A stretch of 64,000 bases of DNA, taken from contig OX359196.1 in the NCBI GenBank assembly GCA_947172415.1, positions 4,770,901 to 4,834,900 of the forward strand. Direction: 5' to 3'. The number at the start of each line of letters is the position of its first letter. Positions within the stretch are counted from its first letter, which is position 1. Below, piece after piece: positions 12,249-24,968 of the stretch. The DNA comes from Chondrosia reniformis. Lineage: Eukaryota > Porifera > Demospongiae > Chondrillida > Chondrillidae. The translations under genes and the position numbers were made by a program. The notes beneath the pieces are model-generated. The model was given only the letters and a program-made list of their open reading frames with translations. It was not told where the DNA came from and did not search any database.

Positions 12249-12558
12249 TTTTAACATCAACGGAATCAATCGGAAAACCACAACTCTTTTATCGGATTTC
12301 GGCTAAGCAGACCAGCCGTGTACTTTTAAGAGATTTATTGGATGTGTAGCATTAGCCTAACTAACTAGCTACAAACGCAATTTTGCATGAAGTAGCTAAT
12401 ACATTTTCATGTTATAGGTTGTAGATCATTAACTGATATACACAATAAAAATGACAAATTTGTGTAAATATGTAGTAATGTTTGCAAAAAGACAGTATGC
12501 AATTCCATTTTAAATTTTGAAGATTTATTGATTGCTTCAATAGCCAGATTTGTAAGTG

Positions 12559-15500
12559 TTATGCAGAATTAGTCTGCCTTAGGTGCCCTGGAGCGTTCCC
12601 ATAGATCATTTTCAGTTTGTATGCCTCAGCTAGTAATACTTGTATATCATCATCAGTCCACTTTTCTGTTGGAAGGTTTTGCAGTAGCAGCATAGTGCTC
12701 TAGAAATGGACAAAGTATAACATTGAAAAAGAGTGGAATTTGACATTCACTTTAATTTTTACAGGCATACCTGAAAGTCCTCCTTCTTTCGAATATCTTT
12801 GGAGAATCTTAGTAGCAATGCAACACACACGTAGATATGAAACTCTGGAAAGTTATCTCCTTCAGACTGTAAAGAATAAACACTTGTGGTTTAATCTGTA
12901 ACTAAATGGTAAACATGGTGGCCAGCACAAGGACATCCTTGGTCTGGCAACCCAGACCTTAAATCCACCAGTTAAAAGTAAGATCTGATTGTAATTGTAT
13001 TCATAACTAGTGTAGGTACCTAGGCAGTTTATTATTTCAATACAATAATGAGCAATGTTTGTAATAATACACAGCAATGTAATACAGCTAGTGTTTGATA
13101 GTATTTTCATTATTATACACATTATAATATTGTCAGATGTTGGTAGAACCTTGAATATGAGTTTGAAAATCAAAACGTTACAACTCACTAAGTACGTGTC
13201 CCACAGTCTAACAGCTAACAATAGGGGGAATTCCCTCATTAGAAGATTGTTGATCCATCTGAAGGCAAACTGTAGATATTCTATGGCATGTAACTGTAGA
13301 TGGTCATGAAGTGGAGCTACAAAGTAATCAGACAGTAACATGGATCAATAGATATACAAACTTATATTGAGCACAATTTACATACCATCAATTCTCTTGA
13401 TAAGATGTTCCATAGTCTGCAGACCCCTTTGAATACCAGGTTGGGCAAATGTGTAATTATCCTAAGCATGTTAAACAAAGATGGCTTTTGAACATTACCA
13501 CAAACACAGAGTAAATACATGAATATTTCATGTGAAAACTGTAAATTAAATTAGGCTTAGTGTAGACACAAATGTACTGTTAGCTTGTGAAATATATTAC
13601 CTAAAAACCTGAATGGAGTTGATTTTATTCATAGAAAACCTATGGCAACTACTGTATATAGATGAATAGACAATATAAATGAAACATGCAGCAAGATTAT
13701 CCCAGGTATCCAAGCGGAGAACCACTGAGGGTCAAACTGTCCAAATGTCTGCTTTGGAGTGTACAAGTGTTGCTGATGCTCAAAGATATACCTATTATAT
13801 TCACATGTACATATATATATCTACAAACCTGTATCTTATCCAACATTAAACTCATACACCAGAAGCTATCGGCTTCCAAAATATCCAACGTGTCCAGATT
13901 CAGTTTAGACAGCTCATAGGACTGAGGATTAAGGGAGCCAGCTGCATACAATGGAATACACAGCATTCGATATACAAATAGACAAATCTAATTGGTCAAT
14001 TCAACCACAAAGAAGCCAAAAGACACTATTAAAAACTTGGTGCTGAAATTCTACATTTCATTTATGTATATAACAGATATAAACAGAATACAAACAACAT
14101 GTGTATGAGAGTAGTACATTCTGTCCATTTATACAAGGGAGGGAGGTGGTCATTACAGTAAGTGCTATTAGATATCGTTATGATGCATTACATACAAATG
14201 TAGTATCCCAGATAGACTACAAAGAATGGTGTGACCAGATCATTAATGCCCTGCACATAACCACTGGCTGGCCTCCTGATGGCCCATATGTAGAGTATCC
14301 TCTCAAACCGGTCCTGACACAGCTGCTGCTGGAAGAGGGGCACTCGGGGATTCATTCGCGGAACATCAATGTGAATCTGGAGCGGAAAAGGGAAGAGATA
14401 ACAAGTTCATAGCCATTAGGGAGATTGGTAGACTGGCAAAAGTTTACATAGCATGTATATTAGTACAGTAGAAGCAACCATTAGGTATATTAGTAAAGTA
14501 GAAGTAACCATTAGGTATACGTATATATTAGGTATAGTACACAAAATGGCTGCCCTCATTCATCCATAATAAGCTGTGGTTAGTTCAAATTATATTAAAG
14601 ACTTAATGACGCAATACCTATCTACAGATGTGACCAGATCAAATAGGATATTTCAAAAGCCCACAAAGGCAATAGTTAGCAAATGGAGGTACAATGTGAA
14701 CAATTTTGCATGTTCAATACAAGACCAGTCACCTGTCTAAAGGTACTAGCATACAGCTCTTCTTCTCTAGTGTGATAGTACTGGGAGATGAGGTTCTGAT
14801 ACTCCTTTCTCTTTCTTGCGACTGTCTCCTCTCTCCGGTCAATGTTGGCCGGTAGATAACCCTACAGAGAGCAGGAGACAGCCAAAATACAAAGTGTATA
14901 CGTACATACACAGGTTATTGTGAAGCTTTATACGTAGTTACATAATACTTTTGTTAAACGAGTCAAGAGGAAAAGTGGATTAACAGCTGTTTGCATTGTG
15001 AGCAACACATCAATTTGTTATAATAACCATGCCTAATGGAACATCACGTTTGCTGCTACAGTGCATTCAGATGTATAGCCCTACACGTAAGGAGTAACCG
15101 CTCATACCAGGGGTGCCTTTAGGGGGTAGCAGGGGAAGAATTTTCCCCTCCCCGGAAAATACACATTTTGCCCTCATGAAGAAACTCAACTTTTAATGAT
15201 CAGCAAACATAAGGAACTAGGTTGCCTCACCAAAAACGTTCACTATATTGTATTTGCCCCTCCCCTCCCCCTTTTATGAAGAAACCCTGGACACTAATGG
15301 TCCAACTGGACTAGATGGGTTTATCTGTACTACCAACTGCTATGATGGCCAGGGCTGCATAGAGGGCTGCATAGAGGGGGGCATGATGGCCAGGGCTGCA
15401 TAGAGGGGGGCATGATGGCCAGGGCTGCATAGAGGGGGGCATGATGGCCAGGGCTGCATAGAGGGGGGGAGGCATGATGGCCTACTACACCACTCACCAG

Positions 15501-16431
15501 GAGTAGCTGCCATGTTGCAGGTCGCACTGCCGGCGGGATCCCTGACCAGCTGAGCTTCTTTAACTGATTGATATCTGTGTTTGGACCGGCAAGTAGTTTT
15601 CCAAATCTTTCTAGTCGAGCACTCTCAGAATCAATCAGGTCCGGAAATTCATCCTCCAGTTGAATGTGGGGTTGCCTCTTGTTATCTTTGTGTGACAATT
15701 TGGGAGGTGCTGACTTTCTGTGCAAACTAGAAGGCTTTTGCTTGGAAGATGAGAGTGGAAGAACTGGTGAGTTGTTGGATCTCTTGTCTTCTACACTAGA
15801 GGTGCGAGGTTTGACCTTCTCCACAAAATGTGTACCAACATCAAAATCTACAGCAACAACTCACAAAATTAACACATGATCCTATTTTAATTTGGAAAAC
15901 CTACCAAACTGCGTCCCTCCCTTGTCAGCGTCCCTTCTCTGCCCTAATGGAGGCGACACAGTTTTCTGTTTGGCCTGCGCCGAATCCATCGACAGTCCAG
16001 ACAAGGTTTCATCCCACACTTCAGCCGTTTCTCCAACGAAGTGCTCAAAGGTCATCTTTTTATTTCTTTCCGGTGTTCCAGTTTTTGATATCTGTCTATA
16101 AAGTAGGGAAACAAGACCAATCTCTCAACTACAGCTACGTATTACTGGCGTACAATTCACATTTGGTCATCGAAGTAATGAAGTACTCATGAGCTTGTAC
16201 GGTGACTATAACTTACTGCATCGTAACTTTATCTACAGGATGCTGTAATGGAGGATGCTGAGCGCCGTATACCTGTTTGACACTAGTGAAGGAAGCAAGA
16301 ATTATAGTAACAATAAATATCGACACTCAGCCGGCCAATCGCGCTTCAAGTCGTAGAAGAAGCACTCACTTTCCGGGCACTTTGTCTGTTCCCTTTTTCC
16401 AGAAGGAAAGCTTTTGTGTGGGTGATGCCAT
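12559..16431 (-). CDS. TBC1D22: TBC1D22 family Rab GTPase-activating protein
   Basis: TBC-domain Rab GAP of the Golgi-associated TBC1D22A/B type. The first exon (16370-16431) encodes MASPTQKLSFWKKGTDKVPGK, followed by VYGAQHPPLQHPVDK at about 16216-16281, both typical of the family N-terminus. Further exons lie at about 15903-16091, 15500-15845 (LSWSGIPPAVRPATWQLL), 14735-14864 (GYLPANIDRREE), 14219-14399, 13830-13945, 13385-13460, 13190-13315, 12770-12867 and 12559-12708 (stop 12559-12561). Both catalytic fingers are visible: the Arg in HIDVPRMNP and the Gln in YVQGINDLVT. The C-terminus (LLQNLPTEKWTDDDIQ, LLAEAYKLK) also matches. The start codon lies 365 bp from the stop codon of the kinase gene upstream on the same strand. 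Confidence 0.93.
15345..15478. repeat. Tandem repeat of about 30 bp next to a TBC1D22 exon
   Basis: About four copies of a unit like catgatggccagggctgcat plus a G-run, the first shortened. It begins just past the donor of the exon ending near 15500, so it lies in the intron. The G-rich strand has ggggggg runs. Confidence 0.8.
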
Positions 16432-16795
16432 TTCCTTAAGTAGAACTTCACGAAACAATACTAAGCTAATTGGAAGCTACAGACGGCCATTTTAGTCAGT
16501 TACATCATTCAGTATTGCTGTATGCACTATGATAAATAACCAATTACACAAGTGACGTGTCGAATATGTTAGGGAAATCAAAATAACGTGTTCGCTTTAT
16601 AATACAATACAACCTGTGCACCTGTCTGCTTCACAAAGATAACTTAGTCCAGGGCACTCCTGCGCCGATCTATTAGGAACATACGAAAGAAAGAGAGTAA
16701 TAGAGTAGATGGTTATTTCTGTATATCAGGGGTGTTGAAAGTGAAGACATGCAATGAACACAATTTAAGTGACGAAGCGGTCTATGATTACACAG
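16432..16795. other. Intergenic region between TBC1D22 and the kinase gene
   Basis: Holds the 5' flank of TBC1D22 and the 3' flank of the kinase gene, both on the minus strand. A CCAAT core (aataaccaatta) and a CRE-like gtgacgtgt occur near 16538-16560. No ORF of interest and no repeat were seen. Confidence 0.4.
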
Positions 16796-19700
16796 TTAAG
16801 TACCTCTTAAGGACTCATGGTGTCCTAATTTAGAACCTGGATTTGGTTCTAAATAGCATTCTTTCAAGGAAAATATGGATGCAGCTAAATGGAGAAGTGT
16901 CGGGTTATAGATTGTCAGCCTTGACACTTAGAGATTACAAGGCTTACTGTTTTGCAAGTCAAAGATATGCTGTCCTAGACACTCAAAGAAGGGATGCCTC
17001 ATTGCCTTTTCTGCAGATATTCTATTTTTAGCCTCGTAAGGCAGGAACCTGTAGAGAAGGTCGATTCCAACTCCATCCAATCTAAGTAAAGCCATAAGAA
17101 TTGCCAATCAACCAACTCCTATGAGGCTAGATATATTTCTGACACACCTTGGAATTTTCTTTCCAAGAGGTGCAGGAGGAAAATATTGAAAATTTTGTGA
17201 GATAAATTCCTCATTCTTTGTTATGCCAGGCCAGGTTTCCTCTGTTGGAGTGCCAAGGTACTGGTGAGAGTGAGTAATAAATATAAATGTAAGCAGGTTT
17301 GTTTATATTATTTCTTACTTTCCAGATGAGTTCCAATTCCTCTTCAACACTAGAACCAGGAAACATTGGTTTCCCATTGAGCATCTCAAAGAATATACAC
17401 CCGACACCCCTACATATCCCGAGGAATATAAATAAATAAATAAACAAACAAAATAAATAACGTGTGAAATTAAAATTACACACAAGCCTGATAGCCTTAC
17501 TAGACAGAAAGTCCACTTAGCTGTAGGATAGCCAGGGAATGTAATGAATCTAGTAGAGCCATTCCCTTTTTATGAGTTTATTTTGATAATAATGGTTTAA
17601 CTGTGAAAGTACTTACCACATATCAATTTCAGAGGAGTAATCGACAGACCCTAAGAGTACATCAGGGGGGCGATACCTATACAAATACGTGCACACAAGT
17701 ACAATGACCATCATATACCATATAGCTAGATATGGTAAGTCAAGGATAACACAAGTGTGGAGGATTGGTATACATATGGATATAGTTCACACCAAGAACT
17801 ATAAAGAGATTTACACAAAAATACACATGGTACAATAAAGTGCACACCCTTGAATTAGCATACCATAATGTGACCACTTCATTTGAGTATGTTTTGGAGG
17901 GAACAGACTTGGCTCTTGCTAAGCCTGTTAAATAACAACAAAGATGTAATAAACATAAAAGTGCAATTTAGATTGTATTTTGATTGACAAAAGCTACATA
18001 CTAGGGAGGTTGTATGATCAGCAAATTCTTACCAAAGTCAGCCAACTTGAGGTCACCACCATGACTAATCAATAGATTCTGTGGTTTCAGGTCTCTACAA
18101 GGGAATACCTGTCTGTAATCTGTGCTCATTGAAAGAGAGAAGAGGAGCTCACCTGTGCAGAACCTTTCTCTTGTGACAGTAGTCTAAGCCTCGAAGCAGT
18201 TGGAACAGAAAGAGCTGGGCATAAGAAAATAATATCTAAATTACTCCTAATAATATCAGAACATAACTGAGTGCAAGGTAACAAGCATTTATTGTAGTAA
18301 CAATTAAGTATTATTGAAAAGGTAATCGCCTCCTCTGTGTGGAATCTTACCCTAGCATTTGCTACACTCATTATGCCATTGCACTTGTCTAGATATTGCT
18401 TCAAGTCCTGATCCTAAAAAGGAAATAAACAGATTATAAGGGTGTATGATCATGTTTTCATAATTATATCTAGTTCTAATACACTGACAAGTGATGGATG
18501 GTTTGTATTATAGGTTTCATTACATTTGGATAAAACCTCTAAATATCCTCTCTCTCAAAAGAAACTAGTCATGTGCTCTTTTTTTAAAATCAAAGATCTT
18601 CATGTTACTAGATACAACATACAGCTAATACAAATATGGCAACTCACAACATATTCAAATATTAGAGTTAACATCTTTGGTGTGTGTATAATGTCATGCA
18701 AACAGACAATGTTTGCATGCTTGAGATCCTTCAAAAGAGACACTGGAAAGAAAGAAAGAGACACTGAAACTAAAGGCATATTGCAATTAATTTCATTCCA
18801 CACCTTCTCTGATGGCTGTGCAGGGAGCACCTTCTTCGTGCTCCAATCTTACTTCCTTGAGTGCCACCATTTCTTGAGTAATAACACTACGACCCTTATA
18901 AACAGTGGCATACGTACCCTGGAAATAATGAATATGGTATCCAGATCTACATGTAAAAAATGTTGTTGATAACATGGTAATCTTACTTCATACCTCTCCA
19001 AGCTTTTCAAGCTTCTCATATGTTTGCTGTTGACCAAACCCAATTTCATTCTGGAGACGAGGGGGATTCACAAATTTAATTTTTGTTATCAATTAAAATT
19101 AAAATTTTACCAATGAGGCTCTTCTCTGTCGTCTTGAAGCTGATGGCATGTACATTGGAGGTTTTTTATCTAAGCTAAGACTAGATGTACTGCGCACACT
19201 GCTTAATAAAGTAGTGGATGAATCTTCAAATTGAGTGACTTCAGAAGCTGATACTGTTCGTGGCAGAGATTTATAACTGGAAACTTTATGATTCGTACCG
19301 ACTGTATACCTCTCCGCTCCGGAAGAAATCTAAAATAGTTAATTAAAAATAATTTCTCTTTTAATATACTCAAAGAAGGGAGAAAAAGGGACTACAGTCG
19401 AGAACCAACATGTGTTGATCTGGTTGTCTTTGAGCTCTGCACTCTTCTTAAAGAGGTGTTTACAGGCTTTTCAGGGAAGCTGTCAGTCTGCTCTTCCTCT
19501 TCTTGACTGAGAAAACCATTTTCGGGTGATTTAGCTAAAGAAATAAATCAGTGACAACCTATTAATTTACTACAGAGAACCAAACTCCTAAAATGAACAA
19601 TAAGTAATATCAGGTCTGCGATATTTTAATATAACAAAACGCATATCAGTGTTATATGTAAAAATGGTAAGTACATATTAATAGGACGCAAAGCGCTATT

Positions 19701-19860
19701 CCCTGTATCAGAATACATCAATTGGCTCGTTCCTAATCCTATAACATTATGTAATGCAATACGTACGTTTTCGATCACCAACTGGTGGATCATCCCTTGA
19801 ACTTCTTCTTTTCAAACTTCCGAATGTAGCCGATAGTTTCTTCTTAACGTTAACGGGCAT
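16796..19860 (-). CDS. CDK16: PCTAIRE-type cyclin-dependent kinase (CDK16/17/18-like)
   Basis: Serine/threonine kinase; vertebrate PCTAIRE kinases work with cyclin Y in membrane trafficking and neurite or cilium biology. The start at 19858-19860 gives [20 protein letters not shown], then a Ser-rich N-terminal extension (exons near 19435-19545 and 19110-19330). The kinase fold follows: glycine loop [18 protein letters not shown] with the catalytic Lys, the diagnostic helix [10 protein letters not shown] (about 18800-18830), [54 protein letters not shown] activation segment, and [16 protein letters not shown] at about 17340-17400. The last exon adds ASIFSLKE and ends at 16796-16798. PCTAIRE (not PFTAIRE) places it with CDK16/17/18 rather than CDK14/15; one ancestral gene probably corresponds to all three vertebrate paralogues, so the symbol is approximate. 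Confidence 0.92.
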
Positions 19861-20137
19861 ATCGCAATGTAGCTCCTAAGATTGCAATTGTACTATCCCA
19901 GTCTCCAGATTTTGCTAATGAAATATGTACAACTTATCCTAAAAAGATTGTCGATAAATAAGAAACTTCAAACAACTGCAGACACGCCTAGATAACTAAC
20001 GGTTCCATCCCAAACTTCAATCTATGAATCTCGTTATAAACTTACCTCAGCACTTCCAAATTTAGTGAAATAACGAAATTCATGATGCATTAATAATATT
20101 CATGATCTTAAAAATAGATTTATGAATACAGTTAAGT

Positions 20138-23100
20138 TTATTCTTCCTTCTCCTTAGCTTTGAATGGGAGCACTTCAGAGAACCACAAAGTACCTCCAAA
20201 CACTAGAAAGGTTGCAAACCAGTGCAGAGCAGTGAAGGGGTTCTGAAAGTACCAGATTGAGATCAAAAGACTAATAAACTTCCTTAATGTGACAATCAGA
20301 GTGACAACCAGTGATGGACACTCTGTTGTTAAAGTAAATACGCCACGAACACAGATATACCTTCAAAATGTCAAGGAGAGAACTGTTTTAAAGTACACCA
20401 TTGTGTAAAAAACTATTTCTAATATGTATTTGTACAACTGAATGTACTTGTATTTAAAAACAATCACCAGATAAAGAATACTTAAGTGGGTAACTGTAGA
20501 TCTCCTAGAAGAAGAAACAGTTCTTTAATTATGACTGGTGGAGAGATCAAGGGACTATCAGACTACCAAATTGAAGACTATAGGATCTATTAGATATGTG
20601 ATAAACTGATAAATAAAACCTTTAATAAGATCACAAGTAAAGGACATGTACTTATCTATGTAAACAAGATAGGATGTAGGCTCCACCTGACTTCAAGTTC
20701 AAAGGGCAGGTGTAGGAAGTGTGGATACTGAGTAACTATATTTCCGATGAGGTACACCCACATCTTGGGGGCGGATATCCCCAGCAGGATGAATGGTTCT
20801 GCAGGAGATAAAAGAAAGGCATACGTAGCAATCATACAGCATACACAATGTAGTATTGAGAAAATATAGGCATCAATAGTACTCCATGACCCTATCATGA
20901 GTATATAGATCTTTAGTGATTCATTTTAAGTGAAACTTCTAATGACTATATACTAGAATAGTAACAATATCCTTAACCTAGAAAGACTACCATCAGTCCA
21001 ATTAATATTTTCCATTCTTTAAATTTCTGAAATGCAATCTCCATCATAATGGCATAGACAATCAGGTCTCCAGTGTTCAAATTTAAAGATTTACTGTATT
21101 ACATTACATCTGTACGTTAAGTTTTATTAATTTACCAGACTGAGCGTATGAAGACATTCTTGAAAGTATGTCTGATCCAAATATCAGAAAAGCAGGTAGT
21201 GGAAGAGCGTGCTGTGAACAGGAGGAGAATATTCCAATATTAACGGTCATAGCCTCACAAAATAATAATTACATTGTTGTCTTACATAATAAAACATGGC
21301 TTCCCTCGGGTGCTTGCCATATTTCTTGTACAACTGCTCCTGAAACAGACCCATCAGAGCTGAGGCGATCAGTGCAAACACTAGTAGGGCTATCCCCACA
21401 AGCCACCACAGAAACCTCCAAAACACCTTTTCATCATCAGCATCACCTTCAGTGGAGGCATCATGACCCTAGGATTAGGCAGATAGTAATTTGATGCCGC
21501 TTACTATTGCAAGCTTCTGCAACCGGTTCACAGCAAACCATCTATACAACTCACAAGATGGCACTTACTATTTCCTTTGAGGATGCATATGTCGCAATGA
21601 AGATGCCCATTGAAATGGTGACCACAGATATGTACTTGTGACTTGAATACCTAAAGCAGGAAGCATCGATAGAATAAATGTATGCAACACAAGTATCTGA
21701 TGAACGTGGCAGGATTATGGTGATGATGGTGATGGTGATGGTGATGATGATGATGGTGATGATGATGATGGTGATGATGATGGTGATGATGATGGTGATG
21801 ATGATGATGATGGTGATGATGGTGATGATGGTGATGATGATGGTGATGATGATGGTGATGATGATGATGGTGATGGTGATGGTGATGGTGATGGGGGTGA
21901 TGATAATAATAAAATAAAGATGATTAAGTAGGATTGAGAGATGCTGTTGAACCATGCCATACTCCCAGAAGAGCTATCAGTACACAAACATACGTAACTG
22001 CAGAGGCTAGCTAATGTATTGCTATACCATACGCATCCTAAAGCTGATCTTTAAAGGCCTTAAGCATATTATTGTATTTCATTAACCAAAAAGGGGGACT
22101 ACAAATGGGGATATTTCAAATATTAATCAAGAAGTCATTAAGTGATAAGTCTACAAATTTCATAATTATAACTTACTCTTTCTTCAAAATTAAAACTCCT
22201 AGAAGCATATTGACTATAAGAGAACCCTACAGTGATGGATAACAGTGCACTATCACGTGGCAATGCACTACAACAGTGGATGCAAGGACAACCTACATCC
22301 ATTAATTAAAGTCTAGAGTGGGCGTGGCATACTGCATGGTGTGGTGGTGATCTATGTGTAGTGGCATGGTATATTGAAGCAGAAAGCATACTCATAATTT
22401 ACAACACTGACAAAGAACATCATGTTCACAGGTTTCCTTTAAGGGAGAAGGAAAGGTATTTTGCCTCTCTGAAAGTATTTCCCGCCCCCTTCTTGAGGCA
22501 AGTCAAATAGTTAAAGCAAATAAATATATCGAACTACGTAGGTGCTCCCTTTTCTAGTATTTTATTTCTCTTAAAGAAAACGTTGTACATTTGTATGGTA
22601 CACAGACAGCAAAGAACGGGCTACAATTAGAACAAGGTTAGGAGGCTAGGATTGGACCACAGATATGTGCTCACTGATCTAAATATCATGTGTAGTGGCA
22701 TCGGTATGTTGAAGTAGAAAGCATAATTATTTACAACACTGACAATAAAGAACAGCATGTCCATCTTGATGTACTGCCTAAGGAAATAAGAGAAGAAAAA
22801 TTAGCACACAGCAGGAAATAGAACACAAATACTGTACACAAAATTATGTCAACACAAAGAGGATTAGTATGGCCAGTTGTACAGTATATCCTTGTGTCTA
22901 ACAGAAGAGTAGGCAATATATGGTGTAGTCTTAAGTGGAATCTAAGCCTACAAAACGGGTGAAATAATTAATGTGTAGAGAATATAGCACACACTATACA
23001 GCACACACAAATAGTAGCAGACATTGGGAGATGGGATTATTTAGACTTGTACAGCGGCCAAGCAGATGTGAGTGTCTACCACAGATTTCAAAATGGTGAA

Positions 23101-24836
23101 TGGGATTAAAGGATTAAAATGACCATCTGTGGCTTGATTTGCTCCCATATTTGTATGAAAAATCTAAGATACCATTTTCCTACATGCTATATGCCTATTC
23201 TGTAAAAAGAGCCTATAGGGGAACTAAACCTAAAGAGAGCTTTAGATGAAGATACAGTAGTCTTTTCTTCCTTCTTTTCCCTTCTTTCATCTTCTTCTCC
23301 ACTGGGTCAGACAGCCGTTTCTGGGAATTCCACCCTTCATCAGTGATCCTGGGAGTCTTTGTCTTTTTCTTTATCTTGATCTTCTGTGAATCCTTGGCTC
23401 ACTATGCTAAATCTAGGGGCCTTATATACACTATTTTGGCGCCAAAAGTTGAATAAGGTGTTAACTAAGACACATGATGAAATTTAATTTTATGAAAGGA
23501 ATGTAGGTCCAATTAACTTTTATGAATTAATTATAAATCTATTAGTAATCTTGCTTGTACAGGTAAAACAGACTCAGCATAACTATAGACACAAGTAGGA
23601 CATATTACGTAAGTCTACCCTTAGGTCTTCTAGTAGTAACATTTCTTTGGAGGTGGGGTAACACAATATGGGGTAACACAAGACAGTCCTTAAGCATACT
23701 AGCTACTTTTTGCTTATACTTGATTCTAACTAGAGGCTGCCGGGATAGGAAGGTTTTAAAGGTTGATTTTAGCTTAAAGTATTTGTAACCCTGCTTAATA
23801 AGCCTACTGCATAACTGCAAACTTTTAGCCTGAAAACTGGAGAAGTCACTACATATTCTAGAATACCTAATTAGTTGTGAAATAAAGACACCATAGGCTG
23901 GGGTATTAGGAATATTACTATCTAAATGGGGGAAATTTACTATATCAAAGTTAAAGTCCTCTCGCTTATCATATACTTTAGTGATAAATTGATTGTTAGT
24001 AATGGTTATATCTAAGTCTAAAAAGGGGGATTTTTTAGGGCTGGTATTTGTCTTTTTAAGAATAAGTTCTTTGGGGTAAATATCACTAATTGACAGTTCA
24101 AAATCCTTGTTGTTAATACATAAAAGGTCATCAATATACCTATAAGTATTGGAAAATTTAATAGCTAGGGTGATGTTATCCTTAAGTAGTCCTTTCATAA
24201 ACTCATACTCATAGGCAAACAGAAAAAGATTAGCAACTACAGGGGCACAGTCAGTACCCATAGGGATACCTACACATTGCTTAAATACAGAACCGTCTAC
24301 ACATACATAAATGTTGTCAATAAGGTAATTAAAGAGCTCTACTAAATGAACAGCTGTGACTGCTTTATTGGAGACATTGTTAGACCAAAAGGCTTTATCC
24401 TGCTATGTATTACTATAGATATACGACCCCTATCACAGGTCCACTAGTACTGCAGTAAGAATTGTCAATTATATTTCAAATTCAGAGAATACCAAATGTA
24501 TTAACAAAGTGCATATGGGTTGAGCAGTGCAGACATCTCGTATAACAGCGGGCTCACTTGATTGGTATCTTGTTGCGGACGGTCAAGCACTTGGTGGTGA
24601 AGAAGAACCCTTCAAGGGTCACAAAGACAAACTGCATACAAGTTATGATATTACCAGCACCAGGATCACTTCTAACGTACATAATTAAAATGTGTAAGAA
24701 ATCGCACACAAGCAGGGACAGAGGACCGAACCAGCTCGGTGGTAACTTACTTTATCAATTTCTCTAAAAATATTACATTTGAACAGCACCCTAGATATAC
24801 AAGCAGCATTGCTAGTAAAACCTTGGCATTGGTCAT
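20138..24836 (-). CDS. SLC35B4: Nucleotide-sugar transporter SLC35B4 (UDP-xylose/UDP-GlcNAc)
   Basis: Ten-helix nucleotide-sugar/nucleotide antiporter of the ER/Golgi, homologue of yeast Yea4. Exon 1 (24747-24836) encodes MTNAKVLLAMLLVYLGCCSN then VIFLEKL. Exon 2 (about 24561-24672) has DPGAGNIITCMQFVFVTLEG. Exon 3 (about 22690-22785) has VVNNYAFYFNIPMPLHMIFR. Exon 4 is at about 22176-22230 (NMLLGVLILKK), then about 21551-21655 (YISVVTISMGIFIATY), 21290-21470 (FQEQLYKKYGKH), 20690-20800 (PKMWVYLIGNIVTQ), and the last exons near 20220-20360 (RGVFTLTTECPSLVVTLIVT, LRKFISLL) and 20138-20245 (NPFTALHWFATFLVF). It ends in a lysine-rich KAKEKEE, compatible with ER/Golgi retrieval. Introns hold a dead duplicate exon, a reverse transcriptase fragment and a microsatellite. 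Confidence 0.93.
21716..21898. repeat. ATG/GTG microsatellite in an SLC35B4 intron
   Basis: About 180 bp of atgatggtg-type trinucleotide repeats. It gives long, meaningless open frames on both strands (Met/Val or Ile/Thr or Ser/Pro). It lies immediately beyond the SLC35B4 exon at 21551-21655. Confidence 0.95.
22352..22440 (-). pseudogene. Decayed duplicate of SLC35B4 exon 3
   Basis: On the minus strand this segment can still be read as FFVSVVN...YAFCFNIP, closely matching the real exon 3 about 340 bp upstream in transcription (22690-22785; FFIVSVVNNYAFYFNIP). Small indels shift the frame, and a stop follows the CHYT remnant, so it cannot be used as a coding exon. It lies in the intron between exon 3 and exon 4, in the same orientation, so it arose by local tandem duplication. 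Confidence 0.75.
23151..23397 (+). repeat. Dispersed SINE-like repeat, family 1, fullest copy
   Basis: A unit of about 245 bp running from aaaaatctaagataccattt through gcctataggggaactaaacc, gtcagacagccgtttctggg and ttcatcagtgatcctgggag to tcttgatcttctgtgaatcc. A nearly identical copy is at 41818-42062, and partial or diverged copies at 7505, 35725, 50386, 57440 and 58690. It contains no ORF. I did not find clear A/B boxes or target-site duplications, so SINE versus MITE is open. Confidence 0.8.
23605..24402 (-). mobile_element. Reverse transcriptase fragment (Penelope-like), 5'-truncated
   Basis: Continuous reading frame from about 24402 down to a stop at 23605. It includes GIPMGTDCAPVVANLFLFAY, the catalytic YIDDLL box, a KSPFLDLDI segment and an NFPHLDSNIPNTPAYGVFIS block. 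This wording is characteristic of a group of Penelope-like/non-LTR-like reverse transcriptases widespread in invertebrates. The upstream half of the RT (fingers, first Asp motif) is missing; a stop lies immediately upstream of the open region. It lies in SLC35B4 intron 2 in the same orientation as the host gene. The frame is intact over 265 codons, so the insertion is not very old. Confidence 0.85.
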
Positions 24837-24968
24837 CTTGAGGTCTTGTCGTTCGAATTAGACGAGCAACTAATGAAACACTAACAAATCAAACTGCGCC
24901 AAAAATTAAACCGACTACTTTCTGGCCTCCATTTTTTGTTGGCCAATTATTTAGCCAATGGTACAAAA
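24837..24968. promoter_or_regulatory. 132-bp bidirectional promoter, SLC35B4 / ANKRD16
   Basis: The start codons of two divergently transcribed genes are 132 bp apart. The segment holds two CCAAT boxes about 13 bp apart (gttggccaattatttagcca), an E2F-like gcgccaaaa at about 24896-24904, and an ATGGCG start context for ANKRD16. No TATA box is evident. Paired CCAAT boxes are typical of NF-Y-driven bidirectional promoters. Confidence 0.7.

Noticed and set aside
21551..21987. Open frames of Ile/Thr, Met/Val or Ser/Pro runs
   Set aside because: Low-complexity readings of the ATG/GTG microsatellite; only the SLC35B4 exon at 21551-21655 in this interval is real.
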